Positions 44,585 through 55,981 of a stretch of DNA of 64,000 bases are shown piece by piece. The stretch covers positions 558,001 through 622,000 of the forward strand of contig CAYOFF010000001.1 in NCBI GenBank assembly GCA_964403415.1. The letters run 5' to 3'. Below the pieces are notes generated by a model that searched no databases, had not been told where the DNA came from, and saw only the letters and a list, made by a program, of their open reading frames with translations. Source of the DNA: CAYOFF01 sp964403415 (GTDB taxonomy: Bacteria > Patescibacteriota > Gracilibacteria > Absconditabacterales > Absconditicoccaceae). The position numbers and the translations under genes were made by a program. The first letter of the stretch is position 1, and every line of letters starts with the position of its first letter.

Positions 44585-45874
44585 ATGGTTCTTTCTACAA
44601 ACCCGCCGAGAGGGACAAAAGACTGGTTTCCGGAAGAGTATCGTATTCGTAAATATATTTTTGATACGTGGAGAAAAGTGTGTGTACAATTTGGCTATGA
44701 GGAGTATCTGTGACCACTTGTGGAGGATGCGAATGTCTATAGAGCAAAATCAGGAGAAGACGTAGGTGGTTCTGAATTGACGCTTTTGACGGATAGAGAT
44801 GGGAATATTACTGATCTTTCACTTAGGCCAGAGATGACACCATCGGTGACGCGCATGGTAGCAAGTAGATATGCGCAGTTGTCTAAGCCAATTAGATGGT
44901 TTTCTATCGCAAACTTCTATCGTAATGAAAAACCTCAGAGAGGGAGAAATAGAGAATTTTGGCAGCTCAATCTTGATATGTTTGGAGAGGAGAGTAATGG
45001 TGCTGATCTTGAAGTATTGCAGATGGCAGTGGAGATTATGAAGGCATTCAATCCACCTAAAGATGCGTTTGTGATTTATCTCAATCATCGTACATTGATT
45101 GATGCGTTTTTGGCTCAGGTCGTAAGCTGTACAGATGATCAAAAAAGAGATTTAACGAGACTCATGGACAAACGAGATAAACTGACTCCTGAGGTATTTA
45201 CCTCTTCGTGTAGTGAAAAATGAGCTTCTGCTGGACAGATCCAACACATTATGCAGTTTATGACAGCCACGACAGTGGCAGATATTGTTATGCGTTTTCC
45301 AGTGTTGGCTGATAACGCTGCTCTGCAGGAGATGGATCTTCTTGTCCAGCAGTTGGCAGCGCTGGGATATGCAGAATACTTCCAGTTTAAGCCAGCGCTG
45401 ATGAGAGGATTTGACTACTATGATGGGATGGTGTTTGAAGTCTTTGATAAACATCCGGACAATAATCGTGCGATGTTTGGTGGCTGACGCTACAATGGCT
45501 TAGCAGAAATTTTTGGAGTAAAGGCGTTTCCTGCTGTGGGATGTGCACCATGAGACGAACCTATGAGATTATTTTTGGAGAGTTGGTGACTTTTGGATCA
45601 GATAGCTGCACATGAGGCAGATGTGTACTATATACCGCTTTTGGATGAAACTTTTCTTGTACCTATGATGCAACTTGCACGTGTATTGAGGAGTGAGGGG
45701 AAGTCTGTAGAGTGCGGAACCAGCGCCAAAAAATTGTGAAAGGCTCTAGAATACGCCGACAAAAAATGATTGAGATATGTGATTATATACGGAGAAAATG
45801 AACATAAAAAGAATGTGTATATCCAAAAAGATTTGAAGACAGGAGAGGAGCAAGAGGTTAAGATTCCATCGTAG
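44585..45874 (+). CDS. hisS: histidyl-tRNA synthetase
   Basis: HisRS charges tRNA-His. The 429-residue protein begins VLSTNPPRGTKDWFPEEYRIRKYIF. It carries motif 2 LRPEMTPSVTRMVA followed by FSIANFYRNEKPQRGRNREFWQLNLDMFGEES, and a GFDYYDGMVFEVFD block corresponding to the HisA region. It then has GGGRYNGLAEIFG (motif 3 part) and a C-terminal anticodon-binding domain. TGA codes for several glycines. Stop TAG is at 45872-45874. Confidence 0.95.
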
Positions 45875-45914
45875 ATTGTGTGTGGATACTTGGGGTTCTA
45901 GATTGTACATGAGA

Positions 45915-48215
45915 CTACGTAAACATCTTTGAGATGTTGAATTTCATGATATCACTTTCTCAGAAGACATAGAGAAAATCTATAATGCTCATAGTGATAA
46001 GTTCGGTGTTATTATGCGGATTAACAAGTGTTACTTGATATGTTTTTGGATTGTATTTGAGTACCGTATATGCATGATGTTTGTGTATATCTCGAGGATC
46101 TTGTCTTTTTCTCCCTGTAGATGATGAGATAATGCTAGTCCCTTTTGATAGTCATAACAACTGAGAGCATATGTCTATGATGCGTTCGTATGACAAAAAT
46201 TCTATTTCATAGGATTGTGTAATTTTTTTTGGGAAAAGCTGTCTAAATGCTACTCTTTGGTGTCATCAGCCATGGTGCATGATGTCTCAGGTGGGTCACG
46301 TTTTGAGCTTTTTTCGTCAGGCAATATGTTCTTTGAATCCTGGTATAAGTTTTTCATATACGAGCATTCACATAATGGCGTTGACAAGCAATAGTATTGT
46401 GTCCGTCATATACATATTGAGCGTATCAATGTTTTGATCCGCTGTATGCATGTATCGGGTGGTTACGATTGATCCACTGGTAATAAAGGATGCGAACGTA
46501 GCAAGTGAGAGATATCAGGCACCTTCTATTGTGTGATTACGTATAAAACGCTTCGTATGGGCCTTCTGGAAGGCAATTTCTATAATTTTTATAAATTCAG
46601 GTGCTTGAATTCACGCTCGTTGAGCTCTTTCTTGTGGTGTGACTATAAATGATGTACTCCCGAGGCGTACTTTGTAATTCTGTGGGTTCTCCGGATCTTT
46701 ACCGAGCATTTGCATACATAATTCCTCTGCAAAATTGAGCGGAAGCATACCGCAAATGATAGTCACAAAAAAACAATTTGGCAACGCTCACTGTTTAACT
46801 TTATTATGATCCGGTACTGCATGCGTAAAATACCGTTTTTTGAAGTTCATGTGTCCAAAAAGCTCGTTGTATTCTTCAGGGGTCCATTCGGTTTTGAGTG
46901 TGGCAGCTAGTGCTTGTTTGCGTTGTATATATTCTCTTTTCTCTTTGAAGGAGTGTTCACTGGGCTGGGGAGGTGTTTCGGTATCCAGTTTTTTTTGTAG
47001 AGTCATTTCAATATCACGAGGTGTTGTACAGGTTTTGAGAGATACCTTTTGGCTATGTAATACGTTGATTATTCGAAATGTTTTTTGTGTTGTGTATATG
47101 TTGATATCGTGTGTTGCTGGATCTTCACAGATAAATCTTTCTATAGGGTGTATCTCTGGGGTATGTTGTAAGCAGTATTGTATTTCCTTATATAGCTGTT
47201 CTCGTGTTGTTCTTCATGCGCAGATGTATGTGCCGAATTTTTTGAGAAATGACTGTGTTTTTGGTGCTTTTTGGATGCAGAGCTGTGAAATAACCCTAAT
47301 TTTTCTTTGGTAGCGTGTTTGGTCAGTAGTCTTTGTTAGTGTGATATCAAAAAATTGTTCCATAAGATTGAGTGTGTGCGTCTCGATTTCGAGGGGTCAT
47401 GCTTGACTGATTCCTGTGTGATCTGCGTGTTGTTTCTCTCGTGTAGCTTGCTGTAGTGTGTATGCTTCGAAGTAGTCTCGATCAAATCAGGCACCTTTGC
47501 GTGGTTTGAGTGCATAGATGAGATAGTCTTTGGAAGGTTTTATTCAGGTCTTGTGTCGTAAAAGACGTACATCCTTCAACTTTTTTTCTTCATTATCGAA
47601 GATGCTGTACTTGTCTAACTGCGCCGGAAGTTGATGGTGTAGTGGTGTAGTATGCTCTAATATGCGTTCGAGATATATGGTTCCGAATACTTGCCAGGGT
47701 GGTCATACTAGGTCAGAACCAAATTCATAGGATGGATCTAATGCATGGAGCTGAAAAAGACGCTTGGTTAGGGATGTAGAAAGATATTCTTGGATATTAA
47801 GATTATGTTCGGTTAGGCGGGTTGTGTATGGTCCACGCACATATGTCAGGAGATTGGTTATTGAAGTAGAAGTATGCTTTTGTAGTCTAAAGAGAAATCG
47901 GCTCATGAGGAGATAGTCTTTTGCTGATGAGCAGTCCTTGATTATTGTGTGTAGTTGATCAGAGAATGTAGATAGGGGTGTCTTACTCATCATCTCTGTT
48001 GTGACGGCTTTTCGATATGTTACTGTCAGCTCGTCTTTATCAAATTGCTGACAAAATTCGGTATCTGTTATTCATGTGTATTCATGTAGAAGGAAGCCCG
48101 TGTTAGACTGTTTCAAAAGTTCGTTCTGTAGAGAATTCTCTACACCATGTTTTATACGTTGTAGTATACCGGGTTTTTGTGGTTTTTTTGAACTTTTGGG
48201 GACTATCTCGTTCAT
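45915..48215 (-). CDS. large protein with C-terminal calpain-like cysteine protease domain
   Basis: This is a 766-residue protein. The first 470 residues or so are helical and basic with no domain I recognise. From about 470 it has QGALPNCFFVT (Cys 481, the QG encoded CAG TGA), a calpain-type FIKIIEIAFQKAHT block, HHAYTVLKYN (His 714) and VTLVNPHNN (Asn 732). The 18-residue His-Asn spacing equals that in the calpain-like protein at 10251-11417. The frame contains no TAA or TAG over 2.3 kb. No signal peptide is seen. ATG 48215 was chosen over an upstream TTG. It is convergent with hisS and divergent from dnaB. Confidence 0.75.
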
Positions 48216-48350
48216 AGTTCTATTGTATTGAGGATTACGTGTAGAGGCAAATATTGGCGTAGAAATTCCTTGCAACTTGGCCTGTGAATAGTAGTATCCG
48301 AGCTAGTTAGCTAGGCCGTTTGAGGCATTTCATTGTTTGATGTAGTTGAT

Positions 48351-49691
48351 ATGATAGATATAGCAGAGCTTAAGCTACCTCCGCATCACCTAGAGGCCGA
48401 AAAGGGTATTCTAAGCTGTATTTTGCTGGATAATGATGTGATGTATGTAATAGAATCTGTGGCATTACAACCAACAGATTTCTACCAGAAAGAGCATCAG
48501 ATGATTATGCAGGGTGTCCATGATTTGTGGCTTCAGCGCAAGACAGTAGATGTGGTGACGGTCTCTAATGAGCTCCAGAAGGGAGATGCGCTTGATATGA
48601 TTGGTGGCCTAGACTATCTCTATGAGCTTGCTGGATTTGCAGTGACTACAGCTGCAGCCGCTGACTACGCCAAGATCGTCAAAGAAAAATCTATCCTAAG
48701 AAATATTCTCAAAACATGTCAGTCGATCTCAGGTGATGTGTATGATCAGCAGCCGGTAAACAATATTCTAGAGAGAATTGAGAAGAGAATCTTTGATTTG
48801 ACGCAGATTCATATCTCTGATGGGCTCAAGCATATCAAAGATATCCTCAATCAGAGAGTAGAGGACTATATGGATATCGTGGATAATCCGCATAAACTGG
48901 ACGAACAAAAGGTACTGTCACACTTTGCGTCACTGGATGGTGTGCTTGGCGGCTTTAGATGAGGAGATCTCGTTATTCTTGCTGCTAGACCAAGTATGGG
49001 GAAAACGGCTTTTGCTATCAATATAGTCATAAATGCGGCTATCAAAGCAAAAAAGTCTATCAGCTTCTTCTCACTTGAAATGGGAGCGGAACAGATTGTA
49101 GATAGAATTTTGTCGCTTGTTTCAGGCATTCCTATGCATAGGATCGTAAGGGGAGAGCTTGGAGAAGAAGATTTTTCGCTTCTTGGTGAAGCGATGGAAA
49201 AACTTAGTAGTACGCAACTGTATATAGACGATATTGGTTGAATTACCGCACAGGAAATGCTCTCTAAGCTTAGAAGGCTCAAGATAGAGAAGGGAAGTCT
49301 TGATCTTGTGGTTGTAGACTATCTTCAGTTGATGACAGATACGAGATACGCTGGTAACAAAGTTCAGGAAATCGGAGAAATTTCAAAAGGTCTCAAGAAT
49401 ATGGCCAAAGAGCTCAAAGTCCCTGTAATTGCATTATCTCAGCTTTCTCGTCAGGTGGAACAACGTGCTGATAGAAAGCCTCAGCTTTCGGATCTTAGAG
49501 AGTCAGGGGCTATAGAACAGGATGCAGATAGTGTGATGATGCTATACAGGGAGGAATATTATGATCCATATACGGACAAAAAAGGTATTGCCAACGTTTT
49601 TGTCAGAAAAAATAGAAATGGTCCTACAGGTGAGATAGAGCTTTTGTGGAAAAATGAGACAATGAGATTTTATGAAATGACGAAAGAGTAG
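48351..49691 (+). CDS. dnaB: replicative DNA helicase DnaB
   Basis: DnaB is the ring helicase at the replication fork. The N-terminal domain starts LPPHHLEAEKGILSCILLD. The RecA-like domain has Walker A ARPSMGKTAFAI, SFFSLEMGAEQIVDR, Walker B DLVVVDYLQLM, ALSQLSRQVEQR and SDLRESGAIEQDAD. It is 446 residues, standard length, with TGA glycines before Walker A (FRGGDLVI). ATG 48351 matches the family start. Stop TAG is at 49689-49691. Confidence 0.96.
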
Positions 49692-49714
49692 GAAATATTA
49701 TGACGTTTGTTCTA

Positions 49715-50860
49715 TTAAGCTATATCGTAGCTAGCCATTTTGTCATGGTGTTTTTTGATCTTTTTTCGATAATTGAGATCACCTCATATACCTGTTTCGT
49801 GTCAGCAGTACGATCCTCGTCATTTGGGGTTTGGCTGTTTGAAATTTTTCTGATCTGATAGAAACCCTTTCCCATCTGGTCAAATGTTTGTTGTTATATG
49901 CTTCAGTGTCGGTTCAACACTTGGATAGCAGGCTTTGAATGCCTCGTATCTTTCTTTAAGATGTCTTCACATAAGGAGCATTCACCTTCGAAACGTTTTG
50001 GGTTTTCATCGTGATCATACATCTACACATCCTATATTGTATCTTCCGAATCTTTGCTCGTCGGGCTTTAGCATTCACATGAGCGTTTCTTGAGATGCAA
50101 TGGCTGCTAAGATAAGCGGAGATATCCATTTGATATTCATGAGTTTTGCAAGTTTTACAAAATCTTTTCAGGTGACAGGGATTTTTTTACCTGGATGATT
50201 TTTTTCTATCTGTGCTATATATGTATTGATCTTGGCGATAGCTGTTTTTTCGGCAGTGGTTATAGATTCTTTTGTATTCCCAGGGGATGGTGTTTTGTCA
50301 AGGATAGGCGTGATGGCAGGAGTGTCTATTTGTAGAGATGTTGGTGCCATATAGGGTTTTGAAGTATCAATAACCGCTGGTGAAATTCTAAGGTCTTGAG
50401 AGGGGAGTGGTGTCGTAGGAGTGTGGCGTATATCATTTCTCATTGTAAGGAGGGATGTCAGTTTTTTGAGAACTTCTCTGCCAGCATATCACCCGTCTTG
50501 TCCGAGTCCATAGTCTTTCTCAAACTGTCTAATGCTCTTTCTCGTAAGAATGCCATCTTCTCCATCAATAGGAAGTTTATACTTGAGCATGGCAAGTCAT
50601 GTTTGTACGAGGAAGTAATATGCGTAGTCTTTGTGTATATCTGCATATTTTTGCCGTTCTCCGGAGCGTGTAGTATAGTTTTTTTTGATTAATCTCGCGA
50701 TATCTATGGGTTGTAGTCAGGTAAGAACTTCTTTGTAAAGATTTTTTTCACGTTGCTTGTTGGTGATAATTTCGTGTTGGACGAGACTTGCTTTGACTTC
50801 ATGTTTGTTCAAAGCACGGTAATTGAGATTGTCGACATGGTGTTCTTCGAGAGGTGGCAT
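49715..50860 (-). CDS. peptidoglycan-binding and lysozyme-like protein
   Basis: This is a 381-residue protein. At about residues 85-135 a peptidoglycan-binding-type module is seen (LPIDGEDGILTRKSIRQFEKDYGLGQDGGYAGREVLKKL), followed by a long Pro/Thr/Ser linker. The C-terminal domain (from about 225) begins WISPLILAAIASQETLMG and continues with RFGRYNIGCVD and repeated Cys, similar in shape to lysozyme/lytic-transglycosylase folds with Glu in SQET as candidate acid. No signal peptide is evident. TGA glycines are numerous, and the stop is TAA at 49715-49717. It is divergent from another putative lytic gene. Confidence 0.65.
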
Positions 50861-51001
50861 ATTTGGATACATAAAAGTATGTTTTTAGTATATACGAGTT
50901 CCCCCTATTTGTCAAAAAACCAGCTGATATACGCGATAATTTGCAAATTTTGATGGTGTGAAGTATACTGATAGTACTTTATGTTTATTGTAACGATATG
51001 T

Positions 51002-52315
51002 ATGGGAGATAGGTATGATGGGAGGATCGATTCATGACCTAAGACGACTGCTCAAAAACAGCAAACTGCTGCAGAAATGCAGAAGTTGTTGGATGCTTCT
51101 GATGTACAAGCGAATCAGGCTGAGCGTGAAGCAATTAAGGATATCAAAAAAGAGGTATTTGCTCTCAAAAAAGAAACAGCGCAGGTGACCTTACGTAATG
51201 TTGAAGCACTCAGGAACTTGACGCCAGCTCAGGTTGTGACTTTGATAGAGGCAAACTACAAAACCGATAGCGGCAAGTGGCGAATAGAAAAAGATGATGG
51301 ATTGATCGTAGTAAAGCAATTGGCGCTCGATATTCTTGGACGTTACTCAGGATGAGTAGATAACGCGTGGGGAACCTTATCTCAGCGTGCTGAGGCGGAG
51401 TATAGGGCCGAGAAACATTTGCCGGCGCAGGGGGCTACAGAGAAGCTTTTGCAGGCGTTTATAGATGATATCAGAGCACATATATCGTCATCGGAGATGG
51501 GGATACCATGAACTCAAGTTGATCGTTGGGAGGGATTGTTGCCAGAGGGCGTTGTAAAGAACTCATCCTCAGAGGAAAAGGTACAGAAAAATATAATTAT
51601 TATCGGTGATAACCGCATAGAGACAACTGTTCCCGTAGAGCCGCCTTTGGCTTTGGATCCAACGTTGCCGATAACAGAACATGTGATGGATACCAAGGCT
51701 TGAGTACACAATATAGAGCAGTTGTCTACATCTTTTTTTACATTGCCTCCTGATGTAAAACTCAAGACACCCATACAACCGGTAGATACACTACCATTGT
51801 CAGAAATTCTTGCTAAGCAACTAGCAAAAAACTATCGTAAATATGCTAAAAATATCCAAAGTGTTTCAGATAGGTTTGGAATCCCATCATCGATCTTTGC
51901 AAACTTGTTGATCAAAGAAAACCCTAGAATGATAGAAGGGAAGAGAACGACGATTGGTCAAATGAATAGGGCGGCTTGGGAAGCGGGGGCGCGTTTTGCA
52001 AAATCTCAGGGCATATCTGTAGGGGGTTATGATACATATAGAGGCAATGCAGGGGAGGCAATTAAAGCTGCTGCTGGACTGTTGGCATATCACTATAAGA
52101 ACTGCGGAGATCGATTTGTGGCTGCACAGCTCTATCATGCAGGATCTGTACTTTCTAGTAATGAGAGGGCAAGATACTACGCTAAAGATAATCCCGCAAT
52201 TATTGATACGTATAATAGACATATTGATGGGCCTGAGGTGACAAAGAATACTATTACGGCTCGTCAGTACAATATATCTGCAAAACTTTTCTATGCTGTA
52301 GCGGATTATTCGTAG
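51002..52315 (+). CDS. SLT-type lytic transglycosylase with helical N-terminus
   Basis: This is a 437-residue protein. The N-terminal 250 residues are helical and charged, with a Pro-rich linker (about 225-265). The C-terminal domain (about 285-437) has RFGIPSSIFANLLIKENPRMIEGKRT, IGQMNRAAWEAGARFA and GLLAYHYKNCGDRFVAAQLYHAG, fitting the soluble lytic transglycosylase fold (catalytic Glu in KENP, then Q-x-N, then A-Y-x-x-G). No signal peptide. ATG 51002 was chosen as the first in-frame ATG. Stop TAG is at 52313-52315. It is divergent from the PG-binding protein gene. Confidence 0.75.
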
Positions 52316-52406
52316 TTTTTTGTAATTTCCCTGGATACTAGGCGTTTTTTGTGTATATGTGCGGCTATATGAGTCGTTTTTTTTGTTTACATTTGGTGAG
52401 AATCTC

Positions 52407-53180
52407 ATGGCAGGACATTCGAAATGGCATAATATCAAGCATCGCAAGGCCGCTCAAGATGCACAAAAATCCAAATACTACGCAACCGTAGGCAAAATTA
52501 TTCAGATGGCAGCTAGAGATGGTGCGGATCCGTTTATGAATCCTAAACTGGCGTTGGCGTTGCAAAAGGCAAAACAGTATAATCTTCCTAAAGAGGTTGT
52601 ACAGAGGGCTATTGATAAAGGCTCTGGTGCAGCTGGAGGAGAAGATTTACAGGAAATTTTTTATGAAGGATACGGACCAGGTGGTGTAGCGCTTTATATC
52701 AAAGCTATTACCTCCAATTCCACAAGAACAGGGCAAAGTGTTAGAGCATTACTTACAAAGTATGGAGGTAGTCTGTGAACTCCGGGGTCTGTATCTTGGC
52801 AGTTTTCGGAAAAATGAGAAATATATGTGTCTGGGAAAGTGAAAAAGACTATAGAGAAGGGGAGAGAGGTAGAAGTACAATCAGCACTTGACCCAGAAAT
52901 TTTTGAACTAGATGTACTAGAGACGGATGCTGATGAGGTGAGTATAGAGGATGATGAGGATGGGAAAAAAATGGGAAGAGTGCTTACCACCAAAGAGTGC
53001 TTTATTACAGTAAAGCAGCGTCTTGAGGAGTCTGATTACAAAATAGATGAGGCTGATATTCAGTATATAGCTGCGAATACTGTAGAACTTGATGAGAATA
53101 CAAGCCAAAAATTGGAGACACTTATAGAGATGCTAGAAAGTGATGATGATGTCGATACGGTGTGGCATAATGCTGCCTAA
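52407..53180 (+). CDS. yebC: YebC/PmpR family protein
   Basis: This DUF28-family protein regulates transcription or, in some members, rescues ribosomes stalled at proline stretches. MAGHSKWHNIKHRKAAQDAQKSKYY is the hallmark start. It is followed by KIIQMAARDGADPFMNPKLALALQKAK, YGPGGVALYIKAITSNSTRTGQSVRALLTKYGG and a third domain with VDTVWHNAA at the end (classic D-V-x-x-V-x-x-N-A). It is 257 residues. Stop TAA at 53178-53180 overlaps the convergent DUF167 gene. Confidence 0.95.
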
Positions 53181-53413
53181 ATATCCATAATTTCGATGAG
53201 TTTGTGACGGCTTGTGTGTCAGCGAATAACGCTGATGCGTGATTTGGGTACGTCGTACTGTTTACTGAGAAATTTGATGAGCGCTTCATTTGCTTTACCG
53301 TCTACAGGAGGAACGGTAAGTCGTATTTTGTACGATATGTTTCAGAGCAGATCGGTTTGCTCTTCTCGTTTCTCGTGCTTGGCTCAAGGAGTGACGTGTA
53401 TGGATAAGAGCAT
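53177..53413 (-). CDS. DUF167/YggU family protein
   Basis: This 78-residue protein starts MLLSIHVTPGAKHEKREE and continues with YKIRLTVPPVDGKANEALIKFLSKQYDVPKSRISVIRGHTSRHKLIEI. It is a full-length match to the DUF167 pattern (V-x-P-x-A and PP-V-D-G-x-A-N-x-A-L). Its ATG shares one base with the TAA of the upstream DHH gene (TAATG), so the two are translationally coupled. Function of the family is unknown. Confidence 0.92.
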
Positions 53414-54462
53414 TAGTGTGTGTTTGCTAATTGTATATCTGTGAGTTCGTTGAGGGTTGTAATGGCGGCGGGAAGTGCATGTGTATCGGATCCATTGAAT
53501 TTACATCCAGAGGCGAATTTGTGTCCTCATCCTCAGCACTGTTCTGCAATGGTTCTGACATCGAGGTGATGGTTTTTGGTCCTTAGACTACAGCGAATAT
53601 ATCCGTCAGTGTTGTCTATCTTGAACAGTGCAAAAATGCCATGGTGCTCAATGGTTGTAAATAAGCCGATAAAGAGGTCAGCAACTTCTTCTTCGACATT
53701 GAGAGAGGCGAGCTCTTGTTTGGTGAATCGAGATGAAAATACATGTTTGTGGAGTGTCATCCTTTCTAGAAGAGTTCCCAAAAACATTAATTTTTGCGAA
53801 CTATTTTTTCTGTAAAGATTGTCCATGATAAGCGGTTTTTTTGCACCAAGTGCTAGTATTTTTGTGGTTATATCAAATGTCCTAGGGCTGTCTTGTTCGT
53901 ACATAAAATTGCCGGTATCTGTGGAAATACCCATAAAAAGATAGGTAGCTATTTGAGGACTGATAGCAGTGGGGGCTATGTGGAGAAATATTTCAGCTAG
54001 GTATTCACATACACTGCTAGCGGAGGTGTCTATGAGATTGAGATTCCCATAGCCTTTATTGGAAATATGGTGGTCTATGACGATTTTGCGAGGATGATCT
54101 TCGAAGTACCTAGGATTCTCTTTTCGGAAATGGCCTAACTGATTTGCGGTATCTCCAGTATCCATAAAAAAAATAGTATCGTAGACCTCTTTGCCGAGTG
54201 CGTTGGGAGCTGAGCTGGAAGATGCGAGATATACTTGTGAGAATTTTTTTACTTCTGGAAGAAAATCAAAAATAGGAGAAGGTGGGGTAGGGCAGTAGTA
54301 GTCCACATGTTTTCACAGTGACTGGAGATATGTTCATAAGGCAAGGCATGATCAGACGCAATCGCCGTCTATATTTCTATGTCCAAAAATGGCGATTTTC
54401 TGTGATTCATCTATCCGCTGTTGGAGGGTAATGAGATTTTGCATATCAATACCTGAAGCCAT
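53413..54462 (-). CDS. DHH/DHHA1 phosphoesterase (NrnA-like)
   Basis: This 349-residue phosphoesterase probably hydrolyses oligoribonucleotides (nanoRNA), pAp or cyclic dinucleotides. Motifs seen are IAIFGHRNIDGDCVGSCLALG (motif I), TIFFMDTGD, KIVIDHHISN (DHH motif), MGISTDTGNF and the C-terminal GGGHKFASGCKF of DHHA1. Some glycines in GGGH are TGA. ATG at 54462 or 54444 are both possible; ATG further upstream would add a tail outside the family. The stop overlaps the DUF167 start. Confidence 0.9.
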
Positions 54463-54523
54463 TATTGGAGGTGCAGTAAAATGTTTGTGGTTATGCCGCC
54501 TAGGTGTTTTTGATGAGTATAAA

Positions 54524-55951
54524 CTAAATATCTTTAAACTTATAAATTTCAAAGCCATTTATCATGTGTTTGACGTTTTGCTCGATACTGCTGTGGACGA
54601 TAATGATTTTATCATCGAGCGAAATGTTACCTTTGAAGAGAATTCTGATGATTTCTTTTCCAATCTGTTTGATATTCTCGTAATCAAAGGTAGATGCAAT
54701 CTTATAGCCTTTTACTCCTCGCAAGAGATTGAGATATCTGAATGCGTCATCGTTTTTGGTAAATGCGATGATAGGTACATCGGGCTTGAGTGATGAGAGC
54801 CTAGCAGGTGTATATCACGTTTCTGTAGGGCAGATGATAGCCTTAATCTTGAGCTCTTTGGAGGCTCTGTATGCGTTGTAGATGACGTAGTCCGTGATAC
54901 TGACGTAGTCGGTAGCTGCATTGTCGGGCATTGCTGGTATTTCATCGAGCTTGTAGAAGTGAGTGACTTTGTTTTCAGGGTTATTGATGGTGTCGTACAA
55001 AAGTGTTATAGCTTCTATCGGGAATTCCCCGACAGCAGTTTCTTTGGTAAGTAAAAACGCGTCAACTCCTTGCTGGATGAGTGTCATGATATTGCGTTGT
55101 GCCTCTTTACTTGCTTTTACTTGAGATGCGTCGACAGGTACCGTGACAAGAACAGGCTTTCATATCTTGTTACACAGATTGATAATGTTGAGCTGTTCCT
55201 TGAGGCCATCTCACCCTGTAAGGATGGCGAGTTTTTTGCTATCTATATGGATGCCATCTACTTTGTCGATAATGTGTTTAATGTTTTTGAGTGCTTCTTT
55301 GGTGACGATTTTTGCTATAATTTTGACGTGAAGTCCTCAGATATGATTGAGGAAGTCTTTGATTTTTTTGACGTCTTCTGCATCTCTGATGTACGAAATA
55401 GCCATCATAGAGACTTTGTGCTCAATGCCCCAAACGACGTGTTTTTTGTCTCCTTCACCGAAGAAAGGAAGCTTGGGAATGTATTTCTCGAATTCCACGA
55501 GCCTATTGATAAGAATCTCTCCTCCTTGAATGACCTTAGTTTCCAAGCCGCCGGCTACTTTTTTTGTAACCTCTAAGATCACGGCATTGTGATCAATGTG
55601 AATAAGGACGCCAACACTAATCTCATCGAGATGTTCGTAGTCTACAAAAAGTGTTCCATCCTCATGTTTGAATGATTCTGAGTATTTGATGCGGAGTTTC
55701 TGATTTTTTTTGACTTGCGTTTCTTCTCTACTTCTTGTCCTAATCTCTGGTCATTGGATGTCCAAGAGAATACTTTTGCTGTTGTCGAGTTTGAGAATCA
55801 TATTGACGTACTTTCTTTTGATGTCCTCTTCTCCATGGGAGAGCGTGATCCTAAATGTGTCTATCTGGTTGATGACTTTGGAAAGTACGGTTTCTTTGTC
55901 GATGGCTGGTCACATAGTTGCAATGATCTTTGCGTTGTGGAAGTGATTCAT
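54524..55951 (-). CDS. pyruvate kinase-like protein with altered active-site motifs
   Basis: This 475-residue protein is clearly of the pyruvate kinase fold: KIIATMGPAIDKETVL, TFRITLSHGEE, ILLDIQGPEIRTRSR, a beta-barrel B domain, and a C-terminal domain with ETAVGEFPIEAI. But the catalytic centre departs from the consensus. RLNFSHG reads RITLSHG. The SKIEN element reads AKIVTKE, so the metal-binding Glu becomes Val. The MVARGDLG block has become GIHIDSKKLAIL, and KPVIVATQM has become KPVLVTVPV. It may be a non-catalytic or re-purposed paralogue, so no symbol is given. Stop TAG is at 54524-54526. Confidence 0.85.
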
Positions 55952-55981
55952 GAGCGTACAAAAACGAGCAGATAAAAAATG

